64,000 nucleotides of DNA from Azolla caroliniana (Eukaryota; Polypodiophyta), in contig JBHGNT010000007.1 of assembly GCA_043228905.1 (NCBI GenBank), positions 372,001 through 436,000 of the forward strand, read 5' to 3'. The position numbers were made by a program, and so were the translations under genes. Shown piece after piece: positions 49,650 to 62,445 of this stretch (its first letter is position 1; every line of letters starts with the position of its first letter). The notes beneath the pieces are model-generated. The model worked only from the letters and a program-made list of their open reading frames with translations. It had not been told where the DNA came from and searched no databases.

Positions 49650-50050
49650 AAAGGTAGATTATTCAGAGCAGGTGCAATATCAATGGCAAGGTATACAGCT
49701 CTAGGGTGTTTACGCCACCCAATGCTCTCGTACTAGGATATCAAGGGTAGATAGGAGTCAGACTTCCTTAAGACCACATTCACTGGTGAACAACCTAACC
49801 CCACCTATCTATCATAGGGAACCTCAAATCAACCACAGGATGAGGAGTGGACATGGAGGTGCCAAAGAGCCTGTTATCCCCCACATGCACATACGCTCAC
49901 AAGCTGTCAGATTATTAGCTCAAGCCTTCCTTCACACAGCTCCAATACTCTTTGTGAAGCATCCACCCCAGATATAAACTACCCACCTTGGAATATCCTG
50001 TCTGACAGCAGTGAGCAGGCATCCAGCAGCAAATAGTATTTCACCATTGA
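49650..50050 (-). pseudogene. Degenerate organellar-type 23S/26S rRNA fragment, 3' domain
   Basis: Read on the minus strand, conserved blocks of bacterial-type large-subunit rRNA domains V-VI occur in the correct order. They are GGTGAAATACTAT, GGTGGGTAGTTT...CTGGGGTGG, CAAAGAGTATTGGAGC, GTGAAGGAAGGCTTGAGCTA, GGGGATAACAGGCT, TTTGGCACCTCCATGTC, GGTTGTTCACC, CTCCTATCTACC and CCTAGTACGAGAG (the sarcin-ricin loop). The loop sequence is truncated to AGTACGAGAGCATT, and several helices are deleted or shortened. It is therefore a non-functional nuclear copy. The CTATCTACC wording favours a mitochondrial source; this is from memory of the families. Confidence 0.75.
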
Positions 50051-51369
50051 TGCTGACATTATGTGCCATCACTTCCCATATATATCATACACATCAAATC
50101 AAGCAATCAAGGACGTCACCATAAAGCTAAAATGAAGGGCAGAATTTAACAAGACATTCCAGTGGAACCAATCTGCCATCCACCAGACCCCTGTGAACCA
50201 ATGATTCCATTAAAGTCAAGGTGATGCCATTTAACCACTTTCAGAAACGGAATCATCAATCCAACCACCCCAAAGCATTCCCTAACATGCTCCTTGTAAT
50301 ATACTTGAGCAACTTTCATAAAGAATTCGTACAAAAGAATTATAATTTTGAATATTAGATTAAAATTTTCATCGAACCTCAGATTCCTAGCCACCTTGTC
50401 ACATGTAACACTTCAATAGCAACAAGATGCTCACAAATTTGAAGACAACATAATAAGCTATATACAAGTTTAGAAACATGGTTTTACAGAAATTTACATG
50501 ATAAAGCATTCATTCATCTATAAAACAATTCTTGAAAAATGGTTTTACAGAAATTACCGGTGAAAAAAACATTCAATTTTACAAGGCTGAAATAACAATG
50601 CTGAGAGTTTTAGATTAGTAGATCCTCTCAACGATATTTGGTTAACGGATGTGCACTGTATCTTTGGTTTAAATAATCCTAAAACTCTAGTCACAATCTG
50701 AATGGAAACAAATTTGGATGGCTAACTCCTTTTGTGCTCTTTTCATTGAATCATCAATACCATGAGCACACCAAAGACAGTATAAACACAGTATTAAATT
50801 TGAATTCAGCTACTTTGCAGAAGACAGATTTTGAAAACCTTACAAGAATATTATTGTGCCAGTATTTGAGATTTTGACTTATTTACCAACACTATCATTA
50901 ATTACATTGGGAATTTATACACGGATGGATTCCACCCATCTAGTCATTAGAAAAGAACAAAACAATGCAAGATACAATCTGTGTTGTTTTTAAGTGTAAG
51001 CATGATTGCAATTGAAAGTCAAAACCATCACGAATAAACAATGTTTTTAAATTGAAAATCAGACCTTGCATAGTAAAGGGTATCTTCAAGGCGGTCAGCC
51101 ACCATCCACTGTCAAATTTGTAGCTTACAACTACAGATTTTTGCCAGAGCTAGTGAAATCCTGAGTACTTACCAAAACAAATATTCTCTAACCTATTAGA
51201 GCCCGCCATAGATCTTACCAGAGGGTATCATATACTTACCAGATGCACTCACCATGAAAAAAGAGGCAATTAGAGAAAAGTGAACAAGGACAAAATGCAA
51301 CTTACAATTGCATGTCATCCATTGGATCATGTGAAGGTGAAATGTTAGAATCAGAAAAGAAGTGCAAAC
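50051..51369. other. Downstream flank of U1-70K, no gene recognised
   Basis: AT-rich DNA with a duplicated relic of the U1-70K terminal exon at about 51296-51345, which would read HDPMDDMQL then stop, against HDALDEMQL in the real exon. The first few hundred bases may extend the rRNA fragment. Confidence 0.5.
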
Positions 51370-54300
51370 TTACAACTGCATTTCATCCAATGCATCATGA
51401 CTTCGCCTATCTCTGCTGAAAAATACACAATGGACTACTTTTAAATAGCAATACTACAAATAAATGATAGCTCGAAGAAAATTACGGGTCACCTACCTTT
51501 CACGGTCTCGTTCATGCGAGTGAGATCTCCCAATTCGTTCCTTATCTCTTTCTCTGTCTCTATCACGATCACGATCATGATGTCTATCATCACGATCACG
51601 TCGATCACGATCACGTTCACGACCCCTTTCACTTCTATGGTCTCGATCACGATCGCGATCACGCCCATGGTCACGATCACGGTCTCGATCTCGAGACCTT
51701 TCATGATCTCGATCACGATCACGGTCTCTGTCTCCACCACGTTCACTCCTATCGCTACGGTCACGGTCACGGTCACGATCACGTCTTTCTATTTCTCTGC
51801 ATGATCAGGAGAATTACATTACATAATTAAGATCATATTCCAAATAGCAATAATTTCACATGCAAAGCAAATATTGCACCTTTCATCTAGATCACGCAAT
51901 TTCGGTTCTTCACTCCTAGCTTGAGAACCTCCAAGCTGAGGTTCCCTACAAAAGTTGTATCAATGTTACAAAATTCAGAATGCTATCATAAATCTAGAAT
52001 GTAAAAGAACTCGGTTTTACTACCATAAATGTAGAATACAATGAAATTCAAATTATTAACGGAAAATTCTAAAATGTAAATTTGCTTTTACCTTCCAGAA
52101 TACTTTTGATTCACCTCATCACCTCCAACACGAGTTGATCCCAAACCACCACCAAGCCTTCTTGGCCGCCAATTAGGCACGGTTCGTCCCCTCTCTACAT
52201 CAACTAGCACTCTCCTATTGTCAATTTTTCTCCCATCTGCTTGTTTGTATGCATCTGCAACAATGAAAATCATATGACCTTATTATCCTTAACTTAACAG
52301 AAATCAGATAGCAGTTTAAATGCTGGTGAACATTTTACTTTTCATGTCTCGAGTATGCTGATACTCGATAAAAGCATAACCCCTAGGCTTTCCAGTTAAT
52401 TTGTCATTTACTAAGCGAACCTGTGACAAAAGACACAAGAATATTGGGATTACTTCAAAAAAATCTAATAATAGATTTCTCTACTCAATATTCACACTTC
52501 ACGAATGCCAAGCACGGCAATAAAGGCAAGGAATGCCCCTAAGCCGTGCTCACCTTTTGAAAAAAATGAGATTTCGCCACGCAATGTCAGCAATGATGCA
52601 TCCCGTTCATAGTGTTGTAGAAACTCCTAGCAATGAATTTGAGCACCTTGTATGACAAACCCTTACCAAGGATTGAATTTTGAGTGGGTGTTGCCCCACT
52701 GAAGCCAATAAAGTATACTGGCTTAAAATGAACAACTTTATAAAAGAAAAAAATGCCTACCCTCGATACTCACATAAACTTACAATACCCCTGGATGTTT
52801 GAATTTCAAGAGGCTGTTTCTCCATCGATGGCAATATCACCAACTTTATGAACACAATGCCTACCCAAGATGGAGGTATATGATACCACCTGAGGATTAA
52901 ATTTCAAGAGGTTGTTTCTCCATTGATGTGTATAACAAAAGGCGTATAGAGGGACACCAATTTCATAGCAGAAGGAATTTCCTGCCCATGATATTCATAG
53001 GTTGAGGGTTTAATTTCGTGAGGTTGTTTCTCCATTGATGGTAATAGGATATAAAAGCTTGATGGGAACACCAATTTCATAAAATAACTAAATGCCTACC
53101 CATGATGAGCGCAAGGTATATGATGCTGTGAGTGGATGGAATTTCAAGAGGCTGCTTGACGATTGATGCAAGAATTATGTGAAGAGCTTGAAGCTTGAAA
53201 AGATTACAAATTCAATATAACATGGAAGGGTTTGCCTATAACACTCGTGTAAAATTACCTCCGCAACTGTATTCTGCAATCAAGTATCCTTTCTAAGAAG
53301 GTTGTAGTAATAGAAGAACATATCAGCAGAACCAGACCCTTACCCGGGATTATTTAGAAGTTGATGGAGTTGCTACTATGTAAAGCTGTTTTAAAGAAAT
53401 TCTAATATCAATGACACTGACATTAAGTTACCTTCACAGTCGGATTTAACCATTGTGTCTCCTTCTCATGATAATTGTAGTAATAGAAGAGGAGCTTTAA
53501 CATCATGAATATGTTGGTCAACATCGTGAATACCATACCCTTACCAAGGATTTCTTTGATGTTCATGGAGTAGCTACAAGTGAAAGTGATTTTAATGCAC
53601 GCATGCAATAAAAAGAATGAGAAGTCTACCGATAATACTCATGCATAACTCTGCCACTGTATTCAGCACACATGTATCATTTTCTTGATGATGGCCGAAG
53701 AGCAACATGTCTTGAATCCATCCCCTTACCAGGGATTTCTTTAGATTAGGGTGGCTACTATATAAAGTGATTTTATTGGAATTCAAATGAAATATGGAGC
53801 AAAATAAAGAAATGTCAGCCACAAGTCACACATATGATGACCTTCACCCTGATATTCAGGAATTGTGCATCCTCTTCATGATGATTATACTTGTTAAATG
53901 CCAACTCTAACATCTTGAAAATCAATTCCTTACCAGGGATTTCTTCAAAGCTGACCGACTGGCTAACAAATAAAGAGCGTTCTTATATGTAGTTCTAGTA
54001 AAATATAACGTAAAATAAGGAAATTTCTACCCATGATACACACGTGTAAGATTACCTTAACTGATGTACTTAGCAAGCATGTATTATTCTCATGACAGTT
54101 TTGCAGTAGTTGAAGGTAAAACCCCTAACCTCTTGAATAGCGACCCATTACTAATGATTGCTTTAGACTTGAGAAATAATTGTTTCAAAGAAAATATACA
54201 GTAAAATAAGAAAATGCCTTCATACATACTCATGTGCAATGATTACCTCCACCACTGTATTCAGCAATCATGGATCCCCCATCGTGATGATTGTAATAAT

Positions 54301-57300
54301 AGACAGGCAACCTCTGCCATCTTGATCACTAGAACCTTACCAGGGATCATTTTGAAGTAAAGCGTGATTTTAATGCACTGCTAACAAGAAATGCAGTAAA
54401 TGTTTCATAATGAAATTCATACTAGAATGAATGCATAATATGCTCTACATATCCAAGCTCATCCATGGATTCACCTTTTTCCGCTGTCTGTACACCAATA
54501 GGAGATAAATTCTCTCATATTATTTTCCCAAACACAGTATGAATTCAAGTATAACTCATGGAAAAGCTCTGCTATAATCCTGCATTCTCCTTTACTCTCC
54601 TCATATTTCTCAAAGTTATCTTTATTTTCCCAAATACCCCTGATTAGACCCCAGAGCGAAAAAGGGGACAAATTGAGGAAAAAACATGATTGAGAATAGC
54701 ATTTAATTGCGTAAATTGAGAAAGAAGACATGACACAATTTCTCAAATAGCACATATGATTCTTCTAGTGAGGTCACCAAGGCATTAGGCATTAGTGGGT
54801 GGATATGTTATATTAGAGTTTCGTTAACCAATCTCCAACTCAATATTCTATTAGAGACTCTTCATAGGCATTTGATACAACCAAACCTGGTTTTGGCTAT
54901 GAGCACCAAAACTGCAACACTTACCCTTTTAATTGGTCCATAAGCCTCAAATTCCCTTTTGATTTTATGCTCCGTTGTCTCATAGCTCTGAACACCACAA
55001 AGGAACATAACAAGTGTTAAAAAGTTAATTGTTAAGAAAGCAACAATTACCAGGATCGGTTCCTAAACTAATGGCATGAACATTATTAAACATTGACACT
55101 TACAGATATCCAGAGAAAGGGGTAAGGTGTTCCTACAATCAGAATTAGACAATAATACTTACCATTCTTGCCACAAATAATGTTTTATAAGGGTCACCTT
55201 CGATAGCAGTATCATGTTGAGGATCATCTGGAAATCAAAATTAAAACATTGCAAAATGGTGATTAAATGGAAAAAAACAACATTGAGCAACCACATAGTC
55301 CAAATTTAGCATGGAATAACCATACTGGATTAGCTTACATTTCTCTAGCTCCTCTGCCGCTTTCTCAGCTCCTTTTTCCATCCGTAGAGCATGGATGCGA
55401 GCCCTTCGCTGTGTCTGTGAAGAAGAATTTTAACTAGTTGGATAAAGTCACCAATAGTAGTTCAATTAATTTGGTTTATTTATCTTTCTCAAATTACTTT
55501 GTTTATTTTACTATGCCCCCTACAATCTTTCTTCACTTTCTTAAATGTGTGGCAAAATCAAATGCTAGACATCAAATAATGTCACTTTGAAACATACTGG
55601 AGTTTCTCCCTTCGTAACTGGCGGTGCATATTCAGGATCTCCAGGTTCTGCAAAGTGGCTCACAAATTGTCCTATACCTACAATATAACAACAAAGAATT
55701 GAGATGAGAACCAGGTATTGCTGCAGGTTTGACTGCATTCATTTGTCTTTCCTATGTCCTAATTAATAACCTAGGAAAAGGGAGAGAATCATTATTTTAC
55801 AGCAGTTTATAAATATCTAACATTTCCTATGCTTACAATGTAATGAGAACTATACAGATTAATATCAAAAGGAATCATAACATCATGGTAGCTAACCAAT
55901 ACATATGAGTTCAAGAGCTACACCTGTATATGGTGGACATTTTCGCTTTTCTGGAGGAGGTTTATGTTCAATTGGTGGCCGTGCTTCAAAAAGCTTCAGC
56001 AAATTTGCTGTTAACCCTGTTGGATGACTCTGCCCGATCTGTAAACGAAAATTATTTAAACATCAATGATATACCCTTTAACTTTGCAATGAAAACAAGC
56101 TATAGCAACTCTTAAATTGCAAATGTTTCAACTTTCCTACAAATTCATTAAAAATATAGAAAAATAGGAAAATGACTAACTAACCCTGTCTCTGATGAGA
56201 GAGAATGATAAATTTGATTTAGCCACAATGAGAACAAGCTATAACCACATTTTTAATTGCATATGTTTCTACTTTTCTAGATCTTCATTAAAATGGAAAA
56301 ATCGAGAATGTGCAACTAAGCCCACCCACAAAAGATTTCTATCTTTCTAATTCCTAATGAGCACGAATGATTAATATGAGGTTTACAGTCATTAACCTGC
56401 AGTAATATGCAAAATAAATTCAAGTCTCATTTGAGAAAGCAAGAAAAAACCTAACTAAACACTGCAATTTTCAATTTCCTAAGAATTCAGCAAGATATAT
56501 TTCTTTGATAAACAAAGAAAATAATGACAGACTTTATACTGACACTGAAATATAAACATTCTGTGATCTGTATCATCAATTGGAGGTTTTTATTTATTAA
56601 TGTGCCTTTATTGAGAAGAAGAAACGAAATGTTGTAAGAGAACCTTCTGCTTGAGAACCAGTATGTTTTCAGAAAGAAAAGGTTTGAGTTGGATCCCACA
56701 GGAGAAATCTGAACCTTTTTAACATCATCAGTTTCGGATTAAAAGGTCTTCATAATACGAAAAAAAGAATAATCCCTGACTAATGTCAAATCTGAAGCTT
56801 CAATGTCCTTTCTGAGATATCTGAACCTTTTTAAGGTCATTTTTCTTTGATTCTCAGGTCTTCATGATAAAAGAAAGAATAATAACCTCTAAGTAATATC
56901 ACATCTGAAGCTTCAATGTCCTTTCTGATGGTGAAGAACGGAAAAAACTCCAAATTACAGAAAATGCAAAAGAATCGGTGTTGCTGAAGAGAGAGAGAGA
57001 GAGAGAGAGATAGCTTTTTGATGATGAAGACAGAAAGAAACTTATAACTGCGACAAGAAAGTATGCATCTCACAGAAAGAAATTCAACAGATCCAATGTT
57101 ATAAGGGGAGAGCCTGCTTCTTGAGAGAGAGACAGAGAGAAAGAAAGAAAGAAAGAAATGCATCAATCTTAAGCTTTAATGTCCATCTTTTTTATGGAGA
57201 ATAAAAAAGGAAGGAAACTTGTAAAAACTGTAGAGAAAAGAAGTAAATAATATTGAAAGGTCTGCAAGAAGCTGTGCATTTTGAGAGATGTACAGCGAGA

Positions 57301-57521
57301 GCGAGAGAAATACGTTTAATCTGAAGTTTTCTTAAGGCTAATGAGAGAAGCCTAAAGCAAGAAATTTCCAGCAAAGAACTGAAGTTTTTAAAGCAGAGAG
57401 CGAGCGATGTAAAAAAAAATACCAGTTTGAGTTGTTGAACTGTAGCACGATTCTGTGCTTTGGTGCGAGCAGGAGGACCTGCCATGTCCTTACGCATGAA
57501 GGCATCGCCATAGTCTCCCAT
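51370..57521 (-). CDS. U1-70K: U1 small nuclear ribonucleoprotein 70 kDa
   Basis: Core U1 snRNP protein that binds U1 snRNA stem-loop I and SR proteins at 5' splice sites in the nucleus. Exons (minus): 57521-57423, 56038-55924, 55677-55598, 55414-55339, 55227-55163, 54987-54925, 52420-52339, 52254-52092, 51945-51880, 51796-51497, 51412-51370 (1152 nt, 383 aa). The N-terminus, [11 protein letters not shown]...[32 protein letters not shown], is typical. The RRM spans about 136-215, with RNP2 TLFVAR and RNP1 RGYAFIEY, followed by the U1-70K signature [21 protein letters not shown]. Residues about 270-370 form an alternating Arg/Asp/Glu and Arg/Ser domain. The tail is short. Intron 6, inside the RRM, is 2.5 kb and repeat-filled; in Arabidopsis the equivalent intron is known to be alternatively retained. 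Complete and probably functional. Confidence 0.95.
52753..53170. repeat. Degenerate ~115-bp tandem repeat in U1-70K intron 6
   Basis: About four units, each starting near 'atgcctaccc' followed by a 'tgatactca'-like phrase, then 'ttcaagaggttgtttctcc' and 'attgatg', then 'caccaatttcat'. Divergence between units is high, so the array is old. Confidence 0.75.
53225..54400. repeat. Degenerate ~200-bp tandem repeat in U1-70K intron 6
   Basis: About six units share the order 'cactgtattcagcaa...atgtat', 'ctcatgatgattgtag', 'aacatcttgaat', 'ccttaccagggatttctt', 'gtggctac...taaagtgatttta' and 'aataagaaaatgcctacccatgatac'. Unit length varies from about 190 to 220 bp. The phrase 'atgcctacccatgatac' links this array to the shorter one before it. 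Confidence 0.8.
56085..56330. repeat. Local tandem duplication in U1-70K intron 1
   Basis: Two diverged copies of about 125 bp, each with 'caatga(a/g)aacaagctata', 'ttaaattgca', 'atgtttc', 'ttcattaaaa' and 'gaaaat(g)' wording. Confidence 0.65.
56739..56925. repeat. Second local duplication in U1-70K intron 1
   Basis: Two copies of about 115 bp. Each contains 'ggtcttcat', 'aaagaataat', then 'atctgaagcttcaatgtcc' and 'tttctga'. A third, shorter trace lies near 57165-57185. Confidence 0.75.
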
Positions 57522-60500
57522 CTCCCGAAAAAAGCAAACGGCAGCAACGAAACCACGAACTGAGTCAGAGAAACTTCAGCCAGGCGATCGAAAGAACAAA
57601 GAAGAAGGAGGAAAAGCGCGACGAGGCAGCACACGATCGATGGCCGTCTCCTGCTTGCTCTCTGTCGGCCGGTCTGTCTGTCTGTCTGTCGTCCTCGCCG
57701 TCGTTTTACACAGAGCACTGAGCAAGTAGAAGAAACAGCAGGGTCTAGAAGAAACAGCAAACCTAGGTATTTCATAATTTCCTGCGCTACCCCCCTCAGT
57801 TTTCGTTATTACGCAAAAATACCCCCAAAGTTCCCAAATTTGTATGTTTATATGTTATTAAGAGTAATAAAATGAGTTTCGTGACCCAAGAGGATTAGAT
57901 GCACGATAGACATATTTAGTTCTAAATATGAAATTTGTATGTTTATATGTTATTGAGCCGAAAACTCCCAAGGTCTTCTCCAACCAAACCGCGCATCCAA
58001 CAAGGTTACTGCAAGAAATATGGAGTGAAATTGTAGCCACTCTAAAAGAGCCAATATGATGGCCTCAAGGGCGGCTCCGGTGCAGTTGAAAGACAACGAA
58101 TGAATAGCCTTCATCCAACAATGGTCGTCCTCTCCCTTTCTTGAGTCAGTGGGCATCCACATAAGATGGAACTATCGCGTCCCTACAGGGATTTGTGCAT
58201 AATCATCTCATTTGTAAAATTTTATAACTAATGGAAGGAGTTTTTTTTTTGGAAAAAAAAAAACTCCAACGTCTAGATATGACATAGATTTCTGGTGTGG
58301 AGATGACTAAATCGCATGGAAAAACCATGATCCGATAGTTTCTTATTACACGCATGAACGGGTTGCATAGATATGTGTTTGTCCATCTTCTTGACAAATG
58401 AATGTCCACGCGTATTATTCTATTAATGTACTTTGTGGAATAATAGTCTCGTCGATATCTCTTTGTTGATGTATAAAGAGCATATACAATTTTCTTCTCT
58501 ATCCTTGCGTGTGTGCACAAATTAGGGATGCAATGTGACTGCCATCTCTTGGTGTGCTCTTTGTTGATGGTCATTATGTTTTGTCGTTTAGACAACCAAA
58601 AGTTCCCAATGTTTTTTTTAAGCTATTGAAGTAATGAGGATCTAGTCCAAATTATTTTGTGTCATGTTGTTGTAGCAATATATGTTTATCTGTGGGACCC
58701 TTGTACTCCAATATTGACTATTAATATTTTAAGGACATACAACTTTTTATCGATCTTGCTCATATTTCGTATTTGGGGTGGGTGCAATGTGATTAACAAT
58801 GTTTTGTCTATCGTGGTCCATACACGAATGGACAATATCCTACTCGTTATCCTTGGTCAATATATTTTCATTGTTTTCTGAGGGAATATTTATTGCGAAA
58901 ATACGTGGTCATAATATAAATGAACTTGTTATGAGCAATGGAGCTCCTCCTTGCCTTTGGAGATGAGTTTCTGGGCAAGGATTAAAAAAGGCCTAAACTC
59001 TAATGATTTCTAAGTACATTAATTGTTTTATCTAGTCATCCTCTTTTGAATTGTGAGATAATCACTTACATTACATGTGCATGGAACAACATAAAAAACA
59101 CCCATCTCAACCACTTCAAAATTTGCTATGAATGAGAATGTTCCCTAAAATGAAGGACGTGACTTTGAGACAAAATATAACTTATCCATCTTATAAAACG
59201 TCATATACATTATCGCTTTTAAGTGACAACTGGTAAATAGGTACAATATCTACATTGCATCTTCTTCATAGCAAAAAAATCTCTATTAGATGTGCAAGAA
59301 TCTAACAAATAATTGTTCACGTATGTACACACACGTTGATTTGTAATGGATTTATAGCCTTAACCAATAAGGCACATTCTGTCCTATAGTTGAACTATCA
59401 CTTTGGAGCCATGGGTCTCATATAGATGAAATATCACTTTGATGGTATCGTGAAGAGCATAAAAAAAGTGCAAGATGTAGCTAAATACTAAAATTATTGT
59501 TTCGCCATTGACAAAGAATAGGTGAAGGATCAATATAAGCATAATTGAGATATGTTTCGAAATCCGATAGTTATCGAGCGAAAAATCAATGGTTGGTCAC
59601 AATATAATGGTTTTAACCAAAATATCGTTTCTGAAATAAAATTGAAATAAAATAGTTGCCTATCATTTTTGTTAGATTTCATTGTTGGTTTAGAGTAGAA
59701 GGTTGATGATTTAGGATAGATTTAATTAGTTAGAGATTGAGCTTTAGATGCCACTTGTGGTCTCTCATGTGTTTGTGAGTTTGGTTGACAACAAATTTGA
59801 CCTAATGGATATTTGGATTATGCCTATTAGCAACTTTGGAATTGCGCCTATTAGCAAATGAACTTAAATGGGAAATTGGATTGTGTGAATAAACAAATAA
59901 ATTGAACTTAACAGCAAAATTGGAAAATGCTTAAGTTGGACCAACAATGTCTAGCATTCAATGGTTAACTTCTAGAAATGGTCTTGAAACCACAAAGTGG
60001 GTAACTATAAACTCACTTGAGGAGTGATGTCCTCTTTAGGCATCGCTCCTCCTATGTTACTCAGTTCTACCTACAACAAGTATTTATGTAAGTTCAATGA
60101 TTCTCTTTATATTTGGTTGCATTAAATACTTTAAGACTTTTGACATTCATTTTCAAAACTGTTTATATTTTAGCTACATATATTGGTGCCTTTTGCAAGG
60201 TATGTGCTTCATAAATAGACAATTGTTTGTTCATGAATTAATGCTTGTTACTTGTGGGTTTGTGTAGTCAACTATGTCAACCACAAGAGTGATTTTTTTT
60301 CTAGTTTTCAAGCTTTAGTTGCTATGTGTTAGATTGTCTTCAATTGACTATTTGCAACCCTTAAACAGTGCAACTACTAAGGAGGTTGGTCATAAACCAG
60401 TTGAAGCAGAAGATGTTTTGTCTTCTAGTTGTCATGTAGTTAGACATGTGTGTGGGCAAGAAAGAGCTAGGCCATTAGAACATACTATTAGGTCCAACAT

Positions 60501-61039
60501 TCTAAGTTATATTGCTTAATCACTTAGGACATACATCACACAACACGTATTTAGTTACTACATTAGATTAAGGAACAACCTAAGATTGTGTACATGGAAT
60601 ATGAATATATTGGTAATTACCCATGTTTTTTTACCAAGGTTAAGTTCTAACTTTCAACTTAAATAAATACTTCGGTATAGTGTAAAATAACCCCACTTAT
60701 AAATTATACCTTTGTCCCATATGGCATGCTCCAAACATTGCAATTATGCATGTTGAGTGTTATTCTTTATGTTACCCAAAGAACTTAGATTATGCACGAT
60801 CTAAGTCTAAATCCCAATAATTATCTTAGCGGACCTTTTTGTCACAGCTTAGAATAGCTTGAACCACATGGCCTTCCAATATATACCAAATCATAAAACT
60901 ACTTTTCAATTGTCATATTCCAGTTTTACCAATAACTATTCGTGGATTCAAGGGTATTGTTGTTTTTTTGCATCATACCATATCTCGGATAAATCTTTTC
61001 TATATTTCCATTGCAAAATCACAATTCCCAAAATAATGT
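57522..61039. other. Intergenic, U1-70K upstream and repeat debris
   Basis: The first 250 bases (57522-57770) are the GC-richer U1-70K leader or promoter, with CTGT repeats. A phrase, 'aaatttgtatgtttatatgttatt', is repeated at about 57837 and 57929. A minus-strand stretch at 57950-58160 reads TGAALEAIILALLEWLQ, faintly like an RNase H-type domain of plant retroelements. Nothing else is recognised; 60700-61039 may be the far end of the copia remnant. Confidence 0.45.
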
Positions 61040-61680
61040 TGCTTAACAGTCTCCATTGGATGCATACAAAATTGACATATATTGAGACATATTGAGCCAA
61101 CACATTGCATGCCTACGAGATGATGGCTTCACCGTCACAAACCCAAAAACAAAAACCATGTTGATGTCAAATGCTAAGAAAGTGGCAAAGTTTGTCCATA
61201 TATCCTTCATTTTGAACTTGACAACGAGTAGAGTCTCTATATTTATTGATTGCAAATGAGCTTTCTCCTCCAACCACTGGGTCATTGATGTATGAGAGGA
61301 TAATGTTGTGTCATTGGAATTGTGTCACACATAGAATGGCGTGTCTAACTAATGCATGCAAAACATGAGAGTGATACTATGTTATCATCAAGTGCCACAC
61401 TCTAGGAGCTTGTATGAGACCCACAAATTGGTTTCTTGAGTTGAGATTGGTCGTGTGGGGCAAGCTTTTGACATGAATCCAACTAGTTTTACCGTATACA
61501 CTACTTGCTAAGGTGTTATTCACATCCATTTGGTGGAAATACCACCCCTTGGTCATAAATAAAAGCAAGCATAGTTCATACATTCGTCATATTCTTGACG
61601 AGCATGAAAATCTCATTGTAGTCAATGCCATGCGTTTGTGCAAATGCATGCATTTTTGTTTGTTTGGGGGTTATGTAGAT
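61040..61680 (-). mobile_element. Ty1/copia reverse transcriptase remnant
   Basis: Frameshifted minus-strand translation gives, in order, THGIDYNEIFMLVKNMTNV, KGWYFHQMDVNN, FVGLIQAPRVWH (for YGLKQAPRAWH) and FKMKDI...FLAFDINMVF (for FKMKDLGELKYFLGIEV). This is the copia reverse-transcriptase order. The YVDD catalytic box is not seen and stops are frequent. I could not find long terminal repeats. Confidence 0.7.
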
Positions 61681-62064
61681 AGAGTCCTTATCACTTATAT
61701 ATGTAATAAAAGGTTAGCTATAAGGAACACAATGGTGGGAGAGGGGCATTCAGGTAAATAGCAAAAGATGAGGGACACTTATATATCATATAAAAGATGA
61801 GCAAAGGAGGGGGAGGTGGGCATAATTATGTTCCCAATGTCAACCCTTTGGAGACTTAGTCTGATGCATCAAGGTGTCAAATGATTCAGAGACAAAACAC
61901 CTAGCTCTCAACACACCAAAGTGTCAATCAAACAGTTCGAAGGAGATCGACCACCTAGCTTGACACATACCAAAGCATCGAATGTAAGCTTTCGGAGGAG
62001 TGGGTTCAATACATTGATGTGGGCATGAAGATGAGGAGAAAAATAAGTAACCATGTGACGAAAG

Positions 62065-62160
62065 ACGCGTGAAAATAGAGATTCGAACCAACGACCTGGA
62101 ATTAATAATATGTAATGGAGTGAATATAGCTTATGGCACAAAGGTAGGCCCAATTTAAAA
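62065..62160 (-). mobile_element. Possible tRNA-derived element
   Basis: On the minus strand, AATTCCAGGTCGTTGGTTCGAATCTC is a good B box and T-arm-like sequence, and CTTTGTGCCATAAGC upstream could be a relic A box. No cloverleaf with a paired acceptor stem is visible, so I treat it as a SINE relic and not a tRNA gene. Confidence 0.35.
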
Positions 62161-62228
62161 AAGTGAAGAGGGGCAGGGAGAGCTATTAATGTAAATAACA
62201 AAAAGTAGTGAAGGGGGGATCATATGCC

Positions 62229-62278
62229 AAGAGAGAGAGAGAGAGAGAGAAAAGAGAGAGGGCTTATCAATAATAATA

Positions 62279-62327
<49 letters not shown>

Positions 62328-62445
62328 CTTTATACTGTGTTTTTTTCCCTTTTCTTTTCCTTCTCTTTTGTTGTTCTGTTCTCTCCTTATCTTGTAACAA
62401 TATATATGTGTGTGTAATTGTCACCACTCCTCCCTCCCTCCCCCC

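Noticed and set aside
51489-51804. Long open frames rich in Val/Ile or Thr/Ser on both strands
   Set aside because: These are alternative-frame readings of the Arg/Asp-repeat exon of U1-70K.
57338-57775. 145-codon minus-strand frame overlapping the U1-70K start
   Set aside because: It is the leader and exon 1 in another frame, running into intron 1; no motif, and the true frame is certain.
57950-58162. Possible RNase H-like retroelement fragment
   Set aside because: Only one short resemblance (GAALEAIILALLEWLQ) and no neighbouring conserved blocks; too weak to annotate.
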